A stretch of DNA of 46,831 nucleotides, taken from contig NZ_JANINU010000071.1 of the NCBI RefSeq assembly GCF_024508875.1, positions 1-46,831 of the forward strand, given 5' to 3'. The notes under the pieces are model-generated. The model worked only from the letters and a program-made list of their open reading frames with translations. It made no database searches and was not told where the DNA came from. Of the stretch, positions 1 to 7,434 are shown in pieces (positions within the stretch are counted from its first letter, which is position 1; each line of letters starts with the position of its first letter). The translations under genes were made by a program, and so were the position numbers. The DNA is from Phenylobacterium sp. (GTDB lineage: Bacteria; Pseudomonadota; Alphaproteobacteria; Caulobacterales; Caulobacteraceae).

Positions 1-923
1 ATCCAGCCGGCCGTCAGGCTGCTCATCTGCACGCCGACCAGGACCATCTGCCCGCCGCCGGTCATGTCGATGACGGTGTCGGCGCCGACCTGGCTCACCG
101 TGTATTGGGTGCCCGGGTCGAGCTGCACGCGGTCGCCCTGGGCCAGACTGAAGTCGAGAACCCGGTCGACGCCCGCGTCGCCGAAGGTGTGGAAGATGTC
201 GGCCCCCGCGCCGCCGGTGACGGTGTCCGAGCCCTTGTCGCCCGAGACGTAGTCGTCGCCCGCCCCGCCGTTCAGGACGTCGTTGTCCTGCCCGCCGCGG
301 ACGATGTCGGTCCCGTCCCCGCCCTCGCAGGTGTCGTTCCCGAGGTTGCCGTAGACCAGGTTCTGGCCCGCCGAGCCCACCAGGCTGTCGTTGTCCCGGC
401 CGCCGACCACCCAGTCGTCCCCGCCACCCGACACGCAGGTGTCGTTGCCGGCGTTGCCGTTGATGTCGTCGAAGCCTGACCCGCCGGTGATGCTGTCGTC
501 GCCCTCGTCGCCGCGCAGGTAGTTGGTTCCGTCGCCGCCCGTCATGGTGTCGTTGCCGGCATAGCCGCGCAGGTTGTCGGCCGCGGCCGAGCCCCGGATC
601 GTGTCGGCCCCGCCCAGGATCGTGCTGCGAGCGGCCTCGTTGTCGTTCGTGTTCGCCCAGTTCACGAACGTCGCGACCGGGACCGAGAAGCCCGACACCT
701 CGAAGACGACGTTCCCCTTGAAGCTCTCCTTCCAGCCCGTGACCGTCCCCCCGGCCAGCTCATTGCCGGCGTAGGTGAACTGGCCCTGGAACTCCTCCAG
801 CCAGTCCCCGTCCTTGAGGGTGAAGGCGCTGGAGGTCGCGACGGTCGCGGTCCCCAGCAGAAGGTCGTCGATCTTGAGCGTGTCGACGCTGATGCCGGCG
901 GCGCCGGCGACGAGCAAAGCCAT
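1..923 (-). CDS. RTX (hemolysin-type calcium-binding repeat) protein, 3' end outside window
   Basis: About 307 residues are visible, reading leftward off the window edge. After an N-terminal domain of about 100 residues with no Sec signal, roughly residues 102-245 are glycine/aspartate-rich nonapeptides of the GGxGxDxLx type (for example GYAGNDTMTGGDG, GGAGDDYVSGDKG). They are followed by a repeat-free tail (ADIFHTFGDAGVDRVLDFS) like the C-terminal region that follows RTX blocks in type I secretion substrates. The repeats are expected to bind Ca2+ outside the cell. The visible end, around SSLTGGW, looks like the last few residues of such proteins, so probably only a handful of codons are missing. 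Two repeats carry Cys (NDTC). The ATG at 923 is preceded by a G-rich stretch. An HTH regulator lies upstream on the same strand. The substrate or enzymatic role is not visible; adhesin, S-layer-like or biofilm roles are all possible. Confidence 0.85.
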   Translation of the reverse strand, partial: MALLVAGAAGISVDTLKIDDLLLGTATVATSSAFTLKDGDWLEEFQGQFTYAGNELAGGTVTGWKESFKGNVVFEVSGFSVPVATFVNWANTNDNEAARSTILGGADTIRGSAAADNLRGYAGNDTMTGGDGTNYLRGDEGDDSITGGSGFDDINGNAGNDTCVSGGGDDWVVGGRDNDSLVGSAGQNLVYGNLGNDTCEGGDGTDIVRGGQDNDVLNGGAGDDYVSGDKGSDTVTGGAGADIFHTFGDAGVDRVLDFSLAQGDRVQLDPGTQYTVSQVGADTVIDMTGGGQMVLVGVQMSSLTAGW

Positions 924-980
924 GACTGTAAGCCCCCATACGCAACTTTCGCGGGAGGCTAGGGGCGGCGTCGGCGTGCT

Positions 981-1002
981 GCCTCCCCAATCTGGGGGAG
1001 GC
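981..1002. repeat. Perfect inverted repeat upstream of the RTX gene (operator or hairpin)
   Basis: GCCTCCCC at 981-988 and GGGGAGGC at 995-1002 are exact reverse complements around a 6-base loop. The element lies between the HTH gene (ends 1037) and the RTX start (923), about 60 bases upstream of that start. On the minus strand no T-run follows it, so it is not a classical terminator for the HTH gene. It could be an operator for the neighbouring HTH protein, an mRNA hairpin, or a member of the CCTCCC-GGGAGG hairpin family also seen at 30702 and 39721. Confidence 0.5.
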
Positions 1003-1036
1003 CTTCGGCTATTTTTTCGCCAACCTTAACAAAGGT

Positions 1037-1438
1037 TTATTCGTCGGATTCGGGAATTCCGGGCCGCGTTTGCAGGAGGGACGCCAGTTGCGCCTGTCGC
1101 GTTCGGCCGGTCTTGGCGAAGACGGCCTTCACATGGGTGCGGATCGTGCTCTCGGCCACGCCCAGGTCGGCTGAGCAGTCGGCCACGGTGGCGCCGTCGA
1201 TGAGCCGCAGCGCCACCCGCGCCTCCTGCGCGCTGAGGCCCCAGGCGTCGCGAAGCTGCCGCGCCCTCTGCCCCTCGGCCTGGGTCATGGCGGCCTGCAT
1301 CGACTGCACCAGGGCGCGCAGACCGGGGTTTCCCGCCTCCAGCGCCGCCTTCAGGCGCGGCAGGATGCTGGGGTACAGCCGGCTGTAGGCCTCGGCCTGT
1401 CGCAGGAGACGGTGGTCCAAGGCGTCGTCGTCGCTCAT
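1037..1438 (-). CDS. LuxR/FixJ-type helix-turn-helix transcriptional regulator, short form
   Basis: A protein of 133 residues with no receiver or autoinducer domain. The C-terminal part (about residues 65-128) is a GerE/LuxR-type HTH: WGLSAQEARVALRLIDGATVADCSADLGVAESTIRTHVKAVFAKTGRTRQAQLAS, with the characteristic SxxExRVxLxLxxG...vAesTvRtHvkxvFxKTgxxrQaqL pattern. The N-terminal half is helical and of unknown function, perhaps for dimerisation. ATG 1438 was chosen because it has a weak GGA upstream; ATG 1447 would add three residues. It lies directly upstream of the RTX gene on the same strand, so control of that gene is a reasonable inference. It is divergent from the esterase at 1529. Confidence 0.75.
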   Translation of the reverse strand: MSDDDALDHRLLRQAEAYSRLYPSILPRLKAALEAGNPGLRALVQSMQAAMTQAEGQRARQLRDAWGLSAQEARVALRLIDGATVADCSADLGVAESTIRTHVKAVFAKTGRTRQAQLASLLQTRPGIPESDE

Positions 1439-1528
1439 GATTTCCATCGTAGCGTGCGAGTCGGTGCCAGTATGAGTCTAGTGGGAAGTCTCGGCGAGGC
1501 CAGCGTGGGCCGCGCCCAGGTGGTGGAG

Positions 1529-2521
1529 ATGGACCGGCCGGCGCCGGTATGGCGCGGCTGGCTGCGCCGGCTGGCCAACCGCGCCATGCAGCGGATCGTC
1601 ACCGCCTCCATGCGCGCCTGCCTCCGCGCCGAGGCTAAGGGCCCCGAGGCGCTGGCCCGCTACACCGCCCGGCAGCGCCGGATCCACATGCGCTTCGACG
1701 CGCCGGTCATGGCGCGGGTCGAGGCCGAGGCGATCCGCCAGGCGGGCCCCGGCGCGGGCCTCTCGTCGCCGCCCTCGCCGTCGGAGTGGTTCGCCCCGAA
1801 GGCCGCCGAGCCGCGCGGCTTCGTCTTCTACGTCCACGGCGGCTCGTTCATCGCCGAGCGCTCGCCGCGGATCACCCAGCTCGTGGCGCGGTTCGCCGCC
1901 TCGGCCCAGGCGCGGGTCTTCGCCCCCAGCTACCGCCTCGCCCCCGAACACCCCTGCCCCGCCGCGGTCGAGGACATCCTGGCCGCCTGGACCTGGTTCC
2001 AGGAGACGTGGCCGGAAGAGCCCGTCGTCGCGATGGCCGAATCCGCCGGCGCTGCGATCCTCCTTTCGGCCCTGCAGCAGGCGCGCAGCCGCGGCATGAC
2101 CCTGCCCTGCGGCGTGGTGCTGCTGTCGCCCTGGGCCGACCTGTCGCTGCAGAGCTGGTCCGTCACCGCCGCCTCGCTGCTCGGCACCACGCCCTACACC
2201 ATGGAGAGCCTGGCGCTGGTGGCGCGGTTCTACCTGGACGGACGACCCGCCACCGACCCGCTGGCCTCGCCGATGTTCGGCGGGTTCGACGGCTTCCCGC
2301 CCGTGCTGATCCACGCCAGCAAGGGCGACATCCTCTACGACGACGCCGTGCGCCTGGCCGACGCCGTGCGCGAGGCGGGCGGGGACCTGACCGTCCGGCT
2401 CTGGTCGGAAGAGACCCACGTCTGGGAGCGGATGGGCACGCCAAAGGCCCGACAGTCGATCAAGCTGGCGGCCGACTTCATCCGCCGGCGGCTGGACGAG
2501 GGCGCCCCCCACCGGGGCTGA
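1529..2521 (+). CDS. Alpha/beta hydrolase, HSL-like (family IV) esterase
   Basis: A 330-residue cytoplasmic alpha/beta hydrolase that probably cleaves short acyl or lactone esters. Features in order: oxyanion-hole motif YVHGGSF, then YRLAPEHPCPAAVED, typical of the hormone-sensitive-lipase family. The nucleophile elbow AESAGA has Ser172; it replaces the usual GDSAGG. Then come DPLASPM, an Asp in KGDILYDDA, and a late His in EETHVWERM that completes the triad. The start at 1529 has a purine-rich AGGTGGTGGAG just upstream; an in-frame ATG at 1472 without a clear ribosome site would add 19 residues. The thiolase-like gene follows after 78 bases, so both may serve one degradation pathway. The exact substrate cannot be read from the sequence. 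Confidence 0.85.
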   Translation: MDRPAPVWRGWLRRLANRAMQRIVTASMRACLRAEAKGPEALARYTARQRRIHMRFDAPVMARVEAEAIRQAGPGAGLSSPPSPSEWFAPKAAEPRGFVFYVHGGSFIAERSPRITQLVARFAASAQARVFAPSYRLAPEHPCPAAVEDILAAWTWFQETWPEEPVVAMAESAGAAILLSALQQARSRGMTLPCGVVLLSPWADLSLQSWSVTAASLLGTTPYTMESLALVARFYLDGRPATDPLASPMFGGFDGFPPVLIHASKGDILYDDAVRLADAVREAGGDLTVRLWSEETHVWERMGTPKARQSIKLAADFIRRRLDEGAPHRG

Positions 2522-2599
2522 CGCTACGTCCGATTGCTGCGGCGCCGCAGGACGGCTAAGCCCGTACCCATTCTTCAGGGTCCCTCTTCGGGAGATTTC

Positions 2600-3790
2600 A
2601 TGAGCATCAAGGGCCAGGCCTATCTGATGGGGGCCTTCGAGCACCCCACCCGCGACGCCCCCGACAAGACCACCGCCCAGCTCCACACCGAGTGCGCCAA
2701 GGGCGCCCTTGAGGACGCGGGGCTCGGGTTCGACGACGTCGACGGCTACTTCTGCGCCGGCGACGCGCCCGGCTTCGGCGCCATGTCGATGATCGACTAC
2801 ATGGGCCTGAAGAACGTCCGCCACATGGACACCACCGAGACCGGCGGCTCGTCCTACATCCTGCACGTGGGCCACGCCGCCCAGGCCATCGCCGCGGGCA
2901 AGTGCAACGTGGCGCTGATCACCCTGGCCGGCCGGCCGCGCAACGGCGGCAACCGTCCCGGCGCCGGCGGCGGTCCCCGCGCCCCGCAGGGCCTGAGCGA
3001 CGGCCCGCCCGAGGCCGGCTTCGAGCACATCTACGGCGGCTCCACCCACAACACCTACGGCATGTGCGCCATGCGCCACATGTACGAGTACGGCACCACC
3101 TCGGAACAGCTCGCCTGGATCAAGGTCGCCGCCAGCCACCACGCCCAATGGAACGAGCACGCCTTCCTCAAGAACGTGGTCACGGTCGAGGAGGTGGTGA
3201 ACTCAAGGATGATCTCCGACCCGCTGCACCTGCTGGACTGCTGCGTGGTCACCGACGGCGGCGGCGCCCTGATCGTCGTCTCGCCCGAGATCGCCAAGTC
3301 GCTGAAGCGCCCCAAGGTGCGCGTCCTGGGCGCCGGCGAGGCCCCCAAGGTGCAGCAGGGCGGCAAGCTCGACCTCACCTATTCCGGCGCGGTCTGGTCC
3401 GGTCCGCGGGCGTTCGAGGAGGCGGGCGTCACGCCGGCCGACATCAAGTACGCCTCGATCTACGACAGCTTCACCATCACGGTGCTGATGCAGCTCGAGG
3501 ACCTGGGCTTCTGCAAGAAGGGCGAGGGCGGCAAGTTCGTCGCCGACGGCAACCTGATCTCCGGCGTCGGCAAGCTGCCGTTCAACACCGACGGCGGCGG
3601 CCTCTGCAACAACCACCCCACCAACCGCGGCGGCATCACCAAGGTGATCGAGGCGGTGCGCCAGCTCCGCGGCGAGGCCCACCCCAAGGTCCAGGTGCCG
3701 AACTGCGACCTCGCCCTGGCCCACGGCACCGGCGGCTCGCTGGGCGTGCGCCACGGCGCCGCGACGCTCATCATGGAACGGGAGGCCTGA
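2600..3790 (+). CDS. Thiolase-fold protein lacking the nucleophilic Cys (SCP2-thiolase / Ltp2-like)
   Basis: 396 residues with the overall pattern of SCP2-type thiolases (AHGTGGSLGVRHGAATLI near the end, YDSFTITVLMQLEDLGF in the middle). Where acetyl-CoA acetyltransferases have a CxS nucleophile this protein reads ETGGSS (residues 80-85), so Claisen thiolysis by the usual covalent route is unlikely. Cys-less members that pair with a DUF35 protein include the steroid side-chain retro-aldolase Ltp2, which works with the DUF35 part of ChsH2. The very next gene here is such a DUF35 protein, with 2 bases between stop and start. A CoA-ester aldolase role is therefore an inference from pairing and residue loss. 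Start ATG 2600 has GGGAG at the right distance. Confidence 0.85.
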   Translation: MSIKGQAYLMGAFEHPTRDAPDKTTAQLHTECAKGALEDAGLGFDDVDGYFCAGDAPGFGAMSMIDYMGLKNVRHMDTTETGGSSYILHVGHAAQAIAAGKCNVALITLAGRPRNGGNRPGAGGGPRAPQGLSDGPPEAGFEHIYGGSTHNTYGMCAMRHMYEYGTTSEQLAWIKVAASHHAQWNEHAFLKNVVTVEEVVNSRMISDPLHLLDCCVVTDGGGALIVVSPEIAKSLKRPKVRVLGAGEAPKVQQGGKLDLTYSGAVWSGPRAFEEAGVTPADIKYASIYDSFTITVLMQLEDLGFCKKGEGGKFVADGNLISGVGKLPFNTDGGGLCNNHPTNRGGITKVIEAVRQLRGEAHPKVQVPNCDLALAHGTGGSLGVRHGAATLIMEREA

Positions 3791-3792
3791 AG

Positions 3793-4191
3793 ATGTCCGA
3801 ACTGATGACCCGGCCGGTCCCCGCGCCCCCCGTCACCGTCGAGAGCAAGCCGTTCTTCGACGCCGCCGAGCAGGGCAAGTTCCTGATCAAGCGCTGCACC
3901 GCCTGCGGCGAGGCCCACTGGTACCCGCGCTCCATGTGCCCCTTCTGCCACTCGGACCAGACGGTCTGGGAGGAGAGCCCCGGCGAGGGCGTGGTCTACA
4001 GCTTCTCGATCATGCGCAAGTCGCCCACCGGCCCCTACGCCCTGGCCTACGTGACCCTGAACGAGGGCCCGAACGTGCTGACCAACGTCGTCGACGTGGC
4101 GCCCGACGACCTTAAGATCGGCATGAAGGTGAAGGTGAAGCTCCAGCCCACCGAAGGCGGCCCGCCGGTCCCAGTGTTCACGCCGGCGTAG
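3793..4191 (+). CDS. DUF35 Zn-ribbon/OB-fold CoA-associated protein
   Basis: 132 residues. The N-terminal helix region leads into a rubredoxin-like zinc ribbon, Cys35-x2-Cys38 ... Cys49-x2-Cys52 (RCTACGEAHWYPRSMCPFC), then an OB-fold (GVVYSFSIMRKSPTGPYALAYVTLNEGPNVLTNVV, ending in KVKVKL). DUF35 proteins are partners of thiolase-like enzymes and are thought to hold the acyl-CoA in the shared active site. The ATG follows the thiolase stop after two bases with GGGAGG inside the preceding reading frame, so the pair is translationally coupled. Its last 14 bases overlap the convergent DUF4304 gene. Confidence 0.88.
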   Translation: MSELMTRPVPAPPVTVESKPFFDAAEQGKFLIKRCTACGEAHWYPRSMCPFCHSDQTVWEESPGEGVVYSFSIMRKSPTGPYALAYVTLNEGPNVLTNVVDVAPDDLKIGMKVKVKLQPTEGGPPVPVFTPA

Positions 4192-4774
4192 GTTGCGGCG
4201 GGTCTTCGCCGAACAGGTGTCGGTATACGGCGGCGACCCTGGCCCGCTCGATTGGGCTGATCTTATTCGGAGCGCCGGAGAGCAGGCTTCGGGCTTCGTC
4301 AACCCGTCCCTGTTCGGCCAGGAGGATGGCGAGTTCCAGGCGCGGCGTGACCAGCGTCCACCGTTGACCGTAGTATTTCGTGAGATGGTCGATGTACGGC
4401 CCGCCGGTTCGCATCTGATCGAAGTACGGCAGCAGATGCCCTTGGATAAGGCTCCGGATTGCGGGAGGCCCATCTGGATCGTCCTCGCCCCACGACAAGC
4501 TCATCGGACCAAGCAAGGAGCCGATCCGTTCGTTGATAGGGAAGTCGAGGCCAAAGTTGCCGGGACCCGTGATCTCGATGAGACGCGAGCGTGCAAGTTG
4601 ATGACGGATCGAGAAATTTACCGTCCAGACGGGTTCCCAACGGAACTTCTGGAGGTCGACCTCCTCAAGGTATCCGTCACGTTCGCGGCGCCACTCCCTC
4701 CGGCTCTTGAACCGAACGAAGCCCACGGGGTGGAGCACCTCGACGATCGCTCTCTCGAGATCCTTTGCGCTCAT
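4178..4774 (-). CDS. DUF4304-type protein, proposed immunity protein
   Basis: 198 residues resembling DUF4304 proteins: an N-terminal stretch LERAIVEVLHPVGFVRFKSRREWRRERDGYLEEVDLQKFRW, then NFSIRH, and a central LLPYFDQMRTGGPYIDHL. No signal peptide, membrane segment or catalytic motif is seen. Its start overlaps the stop of the upstream nuclease-like gene by four bases (ATGA at 4771-4774), so the two are translationally coupled. It looks acidic and of lower GC than its neighbours, as immunity proteins often are. The immunity role is an inference from position and coupling, not from a known domain function. The gene ends inside the DUF35 gene (convergent, 14-base overlap). Confidence 0.7.
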   Translation of the reverse strand: MSAKDLERAIVEVLHPVGFVRFKSRREWRRERDGYLEEVDLQKFRWEPVWTVNFSIRHQLARSRLIEITGPGNFGLDFPINERIGSLLGPMSLSWGEDDPDGPPAIRSLIQGHLLPYFDQMRTGGPYIDHLTKYYGQRWTLVTPRLELAILLAEQGRVDEARSLLSGAPNKISPIERARVAAVYRHLFGEDPPQPTPA

Positions 4775-5496
4775 TTTGGCGGCCGGTAGTAGACGACCCG
4801 GGTCTTGCCGAGATCCTTGTACTTCTCAAGCGCCTTCTCGCCTGCGCGACGACCGGGTGGCGTGTCGGGCTTCAGTTCAAGAAACCTCTGCTGTCCCGTC
4901 GAACGAACCGGGGCCTTCGCATCCGGAATCTTCAGCCTGCCATCCACCCTCACTCGGGGCTGAGCCTCCCACCCCGGCTTGGCTCGGACCTTCTCCCGGA
5001 ACGCCATATCCTCCCGCCGACCATTGCGCGCATAGTAAGTGTCGCCCTTCTTCAGCAGAGGCGCTCGGCCAGGAAGCTGCAGCGGTTGGCCCGGCGGATT
5101 TGACGCGATCTCGCGGGCGATCGCATACGGAACCGCCTCCAGCCCGCCGACCGCCGCGATGGGAGCTAGGGCGATAGCGGCCATCCACCGGTTGTCGTGA
5201 TCGAGTTGCCGCGTCACCCCCTTGAAGGCGGCCTGCTGCCGACGCAGCTCCTGCATCTCAGGGCTGAGTGCGGGAGCTGGGGTGGAAGCACGCTTCGGCG
5301 CCATGCCGAGCGCGGTCACATCGCCGGGCCGCGCCGCAGTGATGTTGCCGCCGGCCCGGGTCGATTCCGACCACAGCCTCCGCCCTGCCTCGTAGGCGCC
5401 ATCGGCAATGCGGTCCAAGTGCGCAAACCGATCACCCATCCAGTCGTCAATGTCTCCGGCGCCCCGCGCGGCGCCGGCAGACTGTGTGCCCGCCAT
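4771..5496 (-). CDS. Putative PD-(D/E)xK-fold nuclease toxin under LexA control
   Basis: 241 residues. Residues 1-100 are Gly/Ala-rich, then polar and helical, with no recognised trafficking domain. Residues 104-128 form one hydrophobic stretch (WMAAIALAPIAAVGGLEAVPYAIA). The C-terminal 100 residues look like a restriction-endonuclease-fold toxin: Pro191-Asp192, then Glu207-x-Lys209 in QRFLELKPDTPPGRRAG, followed by a helix and strand EKALEKYKDLGKTRVVYYRP. This PD-X14-ExK spacing fits the superfamily. ATG 5496 was chosen for its strong GAGGAG; an upstream in-frame ATG at 5556 would add 20 residues but lies near the operator. A LexA box lies 80 bases upstream and a DUF4304 gene overlaps its end, as in SOS-induced bacteriocin and immunity pairs. 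Alternatives: a self-acting, apoptosis-like SOS nuclease (as reported for Caulobacter BapE) or a phage remnant. Confidence 0.65.
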   Translation of the reverse strand: MAGTQSAGAARGAGDIDDWMGDRFAHLDRIADGAYEAGRRLWSESTRAGGNITAARPGDVTALGMAPKRASTPAPALSPEMQELRRQQAAFKGVTRQLDHDNRWMAAIALAPIAAVGGLEAVPYAIAREIASNPPGQPLQLPGRAPLLKKGDTYYARNGRREDMAFREKVRAKPGWEAQPRVRVDGRLKIPDAKAPVRSTGQQRFLELKPDTPPGRRAGEKALEKYKDLGKTRVVYYRPPK

Positions 5497-5575
5497 ACGG
5501 CTCCTCGTTTGCTTGAACCGCCAGGCCACCCCTCCCAGCGCGATCGAGCCTCTCACAGCAGAGCTTTAGAGTTGA

Positions 5576-5590
5576 GAACAAAAGAAGAAC
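5576..5590 (-). promoter_or_regulatory. LexA (SOS) box upstream of the nuclease toxin
   Basis: Read on the minus strand this is GTTC-TTCTTTT-GTTC, an exact match to the alphaproteobacterial LexA operator GTTC-N7-GTTC. It sits 80 bases upstream of the toxin start (5496), in the gap between that gene and the kinase-like gene ending at 5609. The T-rich spacer matches those of the boxes at 7420 and 37782. Induction on DNA damage is the expected consequence. Confidence 0.8.
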
Positions 5591-5608
5591 ATCTGGAGCC
5601 GCCTTCCC

Positions 5609-6166
5609 CTACGGGAAAGAACTCTTGGCTTCCGCCGTCAGCTTCGCGATCAGCGGCGCTGCCTCGCGCGGATGCGTCAGCCGGTGCTTTGACAGGTGGG
5701 CCAGGGCCGGGTCGGCCATCTCGGCGTCGATGCGCTCGCGGCGGCGCGCATAGGTGTCCCACGCCCAGCGGATCGGGTGCTCCGGGTCCAGCCACTTGGC
5801 GAAGTTCTCGGTGTTGCCCGTCCCCGGCCACAGCTCCTGGCCGGTCCACGACCGGTGGAACGAGCGGCGGAACACCCGGCTCATCACCACCCATTTCGGA
5901 TAGTCCAGCCATACCGCGTGCGTCGCCCGCGCCAGCAGGATCGGCCGCACCTTCGAATAGTTGCCGCAGCTCACCCACGCGTCCTCGGCCGCCACGGCCG
6001 CGACCCGCCGCTTGAATTCCTCGGGGTCGCCCCGATGCAGGTCCTGCCAGTTCGGCTGCCAGTTGATGGCGTCGAGGTCGATGTGCCGCGCGCCGATCGC
6101 CTTCGCCAGCGTCCTGGCGAAGGTGGTCTTCCCCGACCCCGACGTTCCGCTGACCGTGACCCGCAT
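5609..6166 (-). CDS. P-loop NTPase, adenylate-kinase/FlaR-like
   Basis: 185 residues beginning at once with a Walker A loop, GTSGSGKTT (residues 7-15), followed by ARTLAKAIGARHIDLDAINWQPNWQ. This is the layout of the small kinase-like proteins annotated as topology modulation protein FlaR or shikimate/adenylate kinase-like. A Walker B-like VWLDYP and an arginine-rich lid (SRVFRRSFHRSW) follow. It probably phosphorylates a small molecule; the acceptor is unknown. ATG 6166 follows a GGGAAC. The gene is divergent from the AraC regulator and upstream of the SOS-controlled toxin on the same strand, but the LexA box between them argues for separate transcription. Confidence 0.8.
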   Translation of the reverse strand: MRVTVSGTSGSGKTTFARTLAKAIGARHIDLDAINWQPNWQDLHRGDPEEFKRRVAAVAAEDAWVSCGNYSKVRPILLARATHAVWLDYPKWVVMSRVFRRSFHRSWTGQELWPGTGNTENFAKWLDPEHPIRWAWDTYARRRERIDAEMADPALAHLSKHRLTHPREAAPLIAKLTAEAKSSFP

Positions 6167-6342
6167 GGCCTGTTCCCGACCTTCTCCCGGCGCGCGTCCT
6201 CGCGGAACCGGGCGGCCGGGTCAACCTTGGCCCTGCCTTCGCGAGCGCTCCCTTGCTCCGGACGGATCCTCCTTCAAGACTGGGGCGTGGGTCGGGTCGA
6301 CGGTCGCCATCCGTCCGCCCGGCGGCGGAGCAGGGGGCCTCG

Positions 6343-7338
6343 GTGACGGGCGGCGTACCTTATCTCACCTTCGACAGCGAGGAGGTCCCCGCAGGTGAAG
6401 CCAGGGCGCGCTGGGCGGCCCTGATCGGCGCCTACGACGTCGACCTGCCGGAGGGCGAGGCCGAGGAGGAGTTCGCCGTATCCTCGGAATCCTGGCTGGT
6501 GGGCGACCTGCTGGTCACGCACGGGCGCCTCACGCCGGTCGAGCTGCACCGTTCCCGGTCGCGGATCGAGAACGACGGGCGCGACAGCTTCACGTTCGGC
6601 CTGGTCACGCGGGGTCACCTGGCCGGGGACTTCGACGGCCGGGCATGCGACCTGCGGCCCGGCCAGGTCTGCGCGATCGACTTCGCGCGGCCGTGGCGGG
6701 CCGATGCGGGGCCGACCGAATTCATTCTGGTGGCGGCGCCGCGGGCGGCCGTCTCCGCGATGGGACCTCATCCGGTCGACCTGCACGGGCGACGCCTGGA
6801 CGGGGCCACGGCCCGCATCCTCGTCGAGCACTTCGTCGCCCTGGTGCGTCACCTGCCGGAGGCGCGGGCCGAGGATGCGGCGGTGATCCGTCGCTCCACC
6901 CTGCGGATGATCGCCGAGAGCCTTGCGTCCCTCCCGCCGGCCGAGCCGTTGGCCGACGGGCGCGTGGCGTACCGGGCCCGCCGCCACATCGAGGCGAACC
7001 TCGGATCGGCCGCGCTGACGCCCGCGGCGATCGGCGAGGCGCTCGGCGTCAGCCGCGCGACGCTCTATCGCGCCTTCCGGGGCAGCGGCGGCCTCGCCAA
7101 CTACATCCAGCGCCGGCGGCTGGAGGCGGCGCACATGCTGCTGTCGGACCCGCGGGAAACGCGCAGCCTGGCCGAGCTCTCGCTCGCCTACTGCTTCTCC
7201 AGCCACGCGCACTTTAGCACCGCCTTCCGCCGGCGCTTCGGCTATTCGCCGCGGGACGCCCGGGATGGAACCCCGCTGGGCGGCGCCGGCCCGGAGTTTC
7301 GAAGCTGGGTGCTCAGCTTGGCGGGCGGCGGCGCCTGA
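6343..7338 (+). CDS. AraC-family transcriptional regulator
   Basis: 331 residues. The N-terminal part (about residues 30-170) is the AraC-binding-like domain 2 type (SWLVGDLLVTHGRLTPVELHRSRSRIENDG ... LRPGQVCAIDFARPWR), expected to sense a ligand. The C-terminal 100 residues are a double-HTH AraC domain: the first helix pair is LTPAAIGEALGVSRATLYRAF, the second is LAELSLAYCFSSHAHFSTAFRRRFGYSPRDAR. GTG 6343 is preferred because GGGGG precedes it; an in-frame ATG at 6253 would add 30 low-complexity residues. No obvious target gene adjoins it apart from the SOS-linked hypothetical gene downstream; the kinase-like gene is divergent. Confidence 0.88.
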   Translation: MTGGVPYLTFDSEEVPAGEARARWAALIGAYDVDLPEGEAEEEFAVSSESWLVGDLLVTHGRLTPVELHRSRSRIENDGRDSFTFGLVTRGHLAGDFDGRACDLRPGQVCAIDFARPWRADAGPTEFILVAAPRAAVSAMGPHPVDLHGRRLDGATARILVEHFVALVRHLPEARAEDAAVIRRSTLRMIAESLASLPPAEPLADGRVAYRARRHIEANLGSAALTPAAIGEALGVSRATLYRAFRGSGGLANYIQRRRLEAAHMLLSDPRETRSLAELSLAYCFSSHAHFSTAFRRRFGYSPRDARDGTPLGGAGPEFRSWVLSLAGGGA

Positions 7339-7419
7339 GACGCGGTCCAGCCGGCTTCCCTTCACGTCAAAAGCGGACGCACATGCCGGCGTGAAAGCTT
7401 GCGCTCAGCCGCCCTATGT

Positions 7420-7434
7420 GTTCCCTTTTTGTTC
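7420..7434 (+). promoter_or_regulatory. LexA (SOS) box abutting the start codon of the 7435 gene
   Basis: GTTC-CCTTTTT-GTTC is an exact GTTC-N7-GTTC LexA operator and is followed immediately by ATG 7435. There is no ribosome binding site between box and ATG. Either the mRNA is leaderless or translation begins at a later codon such as ATG 7453. Bound LexA would block RNA polymerase directly at the start site. Confidence 0.8.

Noticed and set aside
1478..3160. A 560-codon minus-strand open frame
   Set aside because: Antisense to the esterase and thiolase-like genes, biased composition and no ribosome site.
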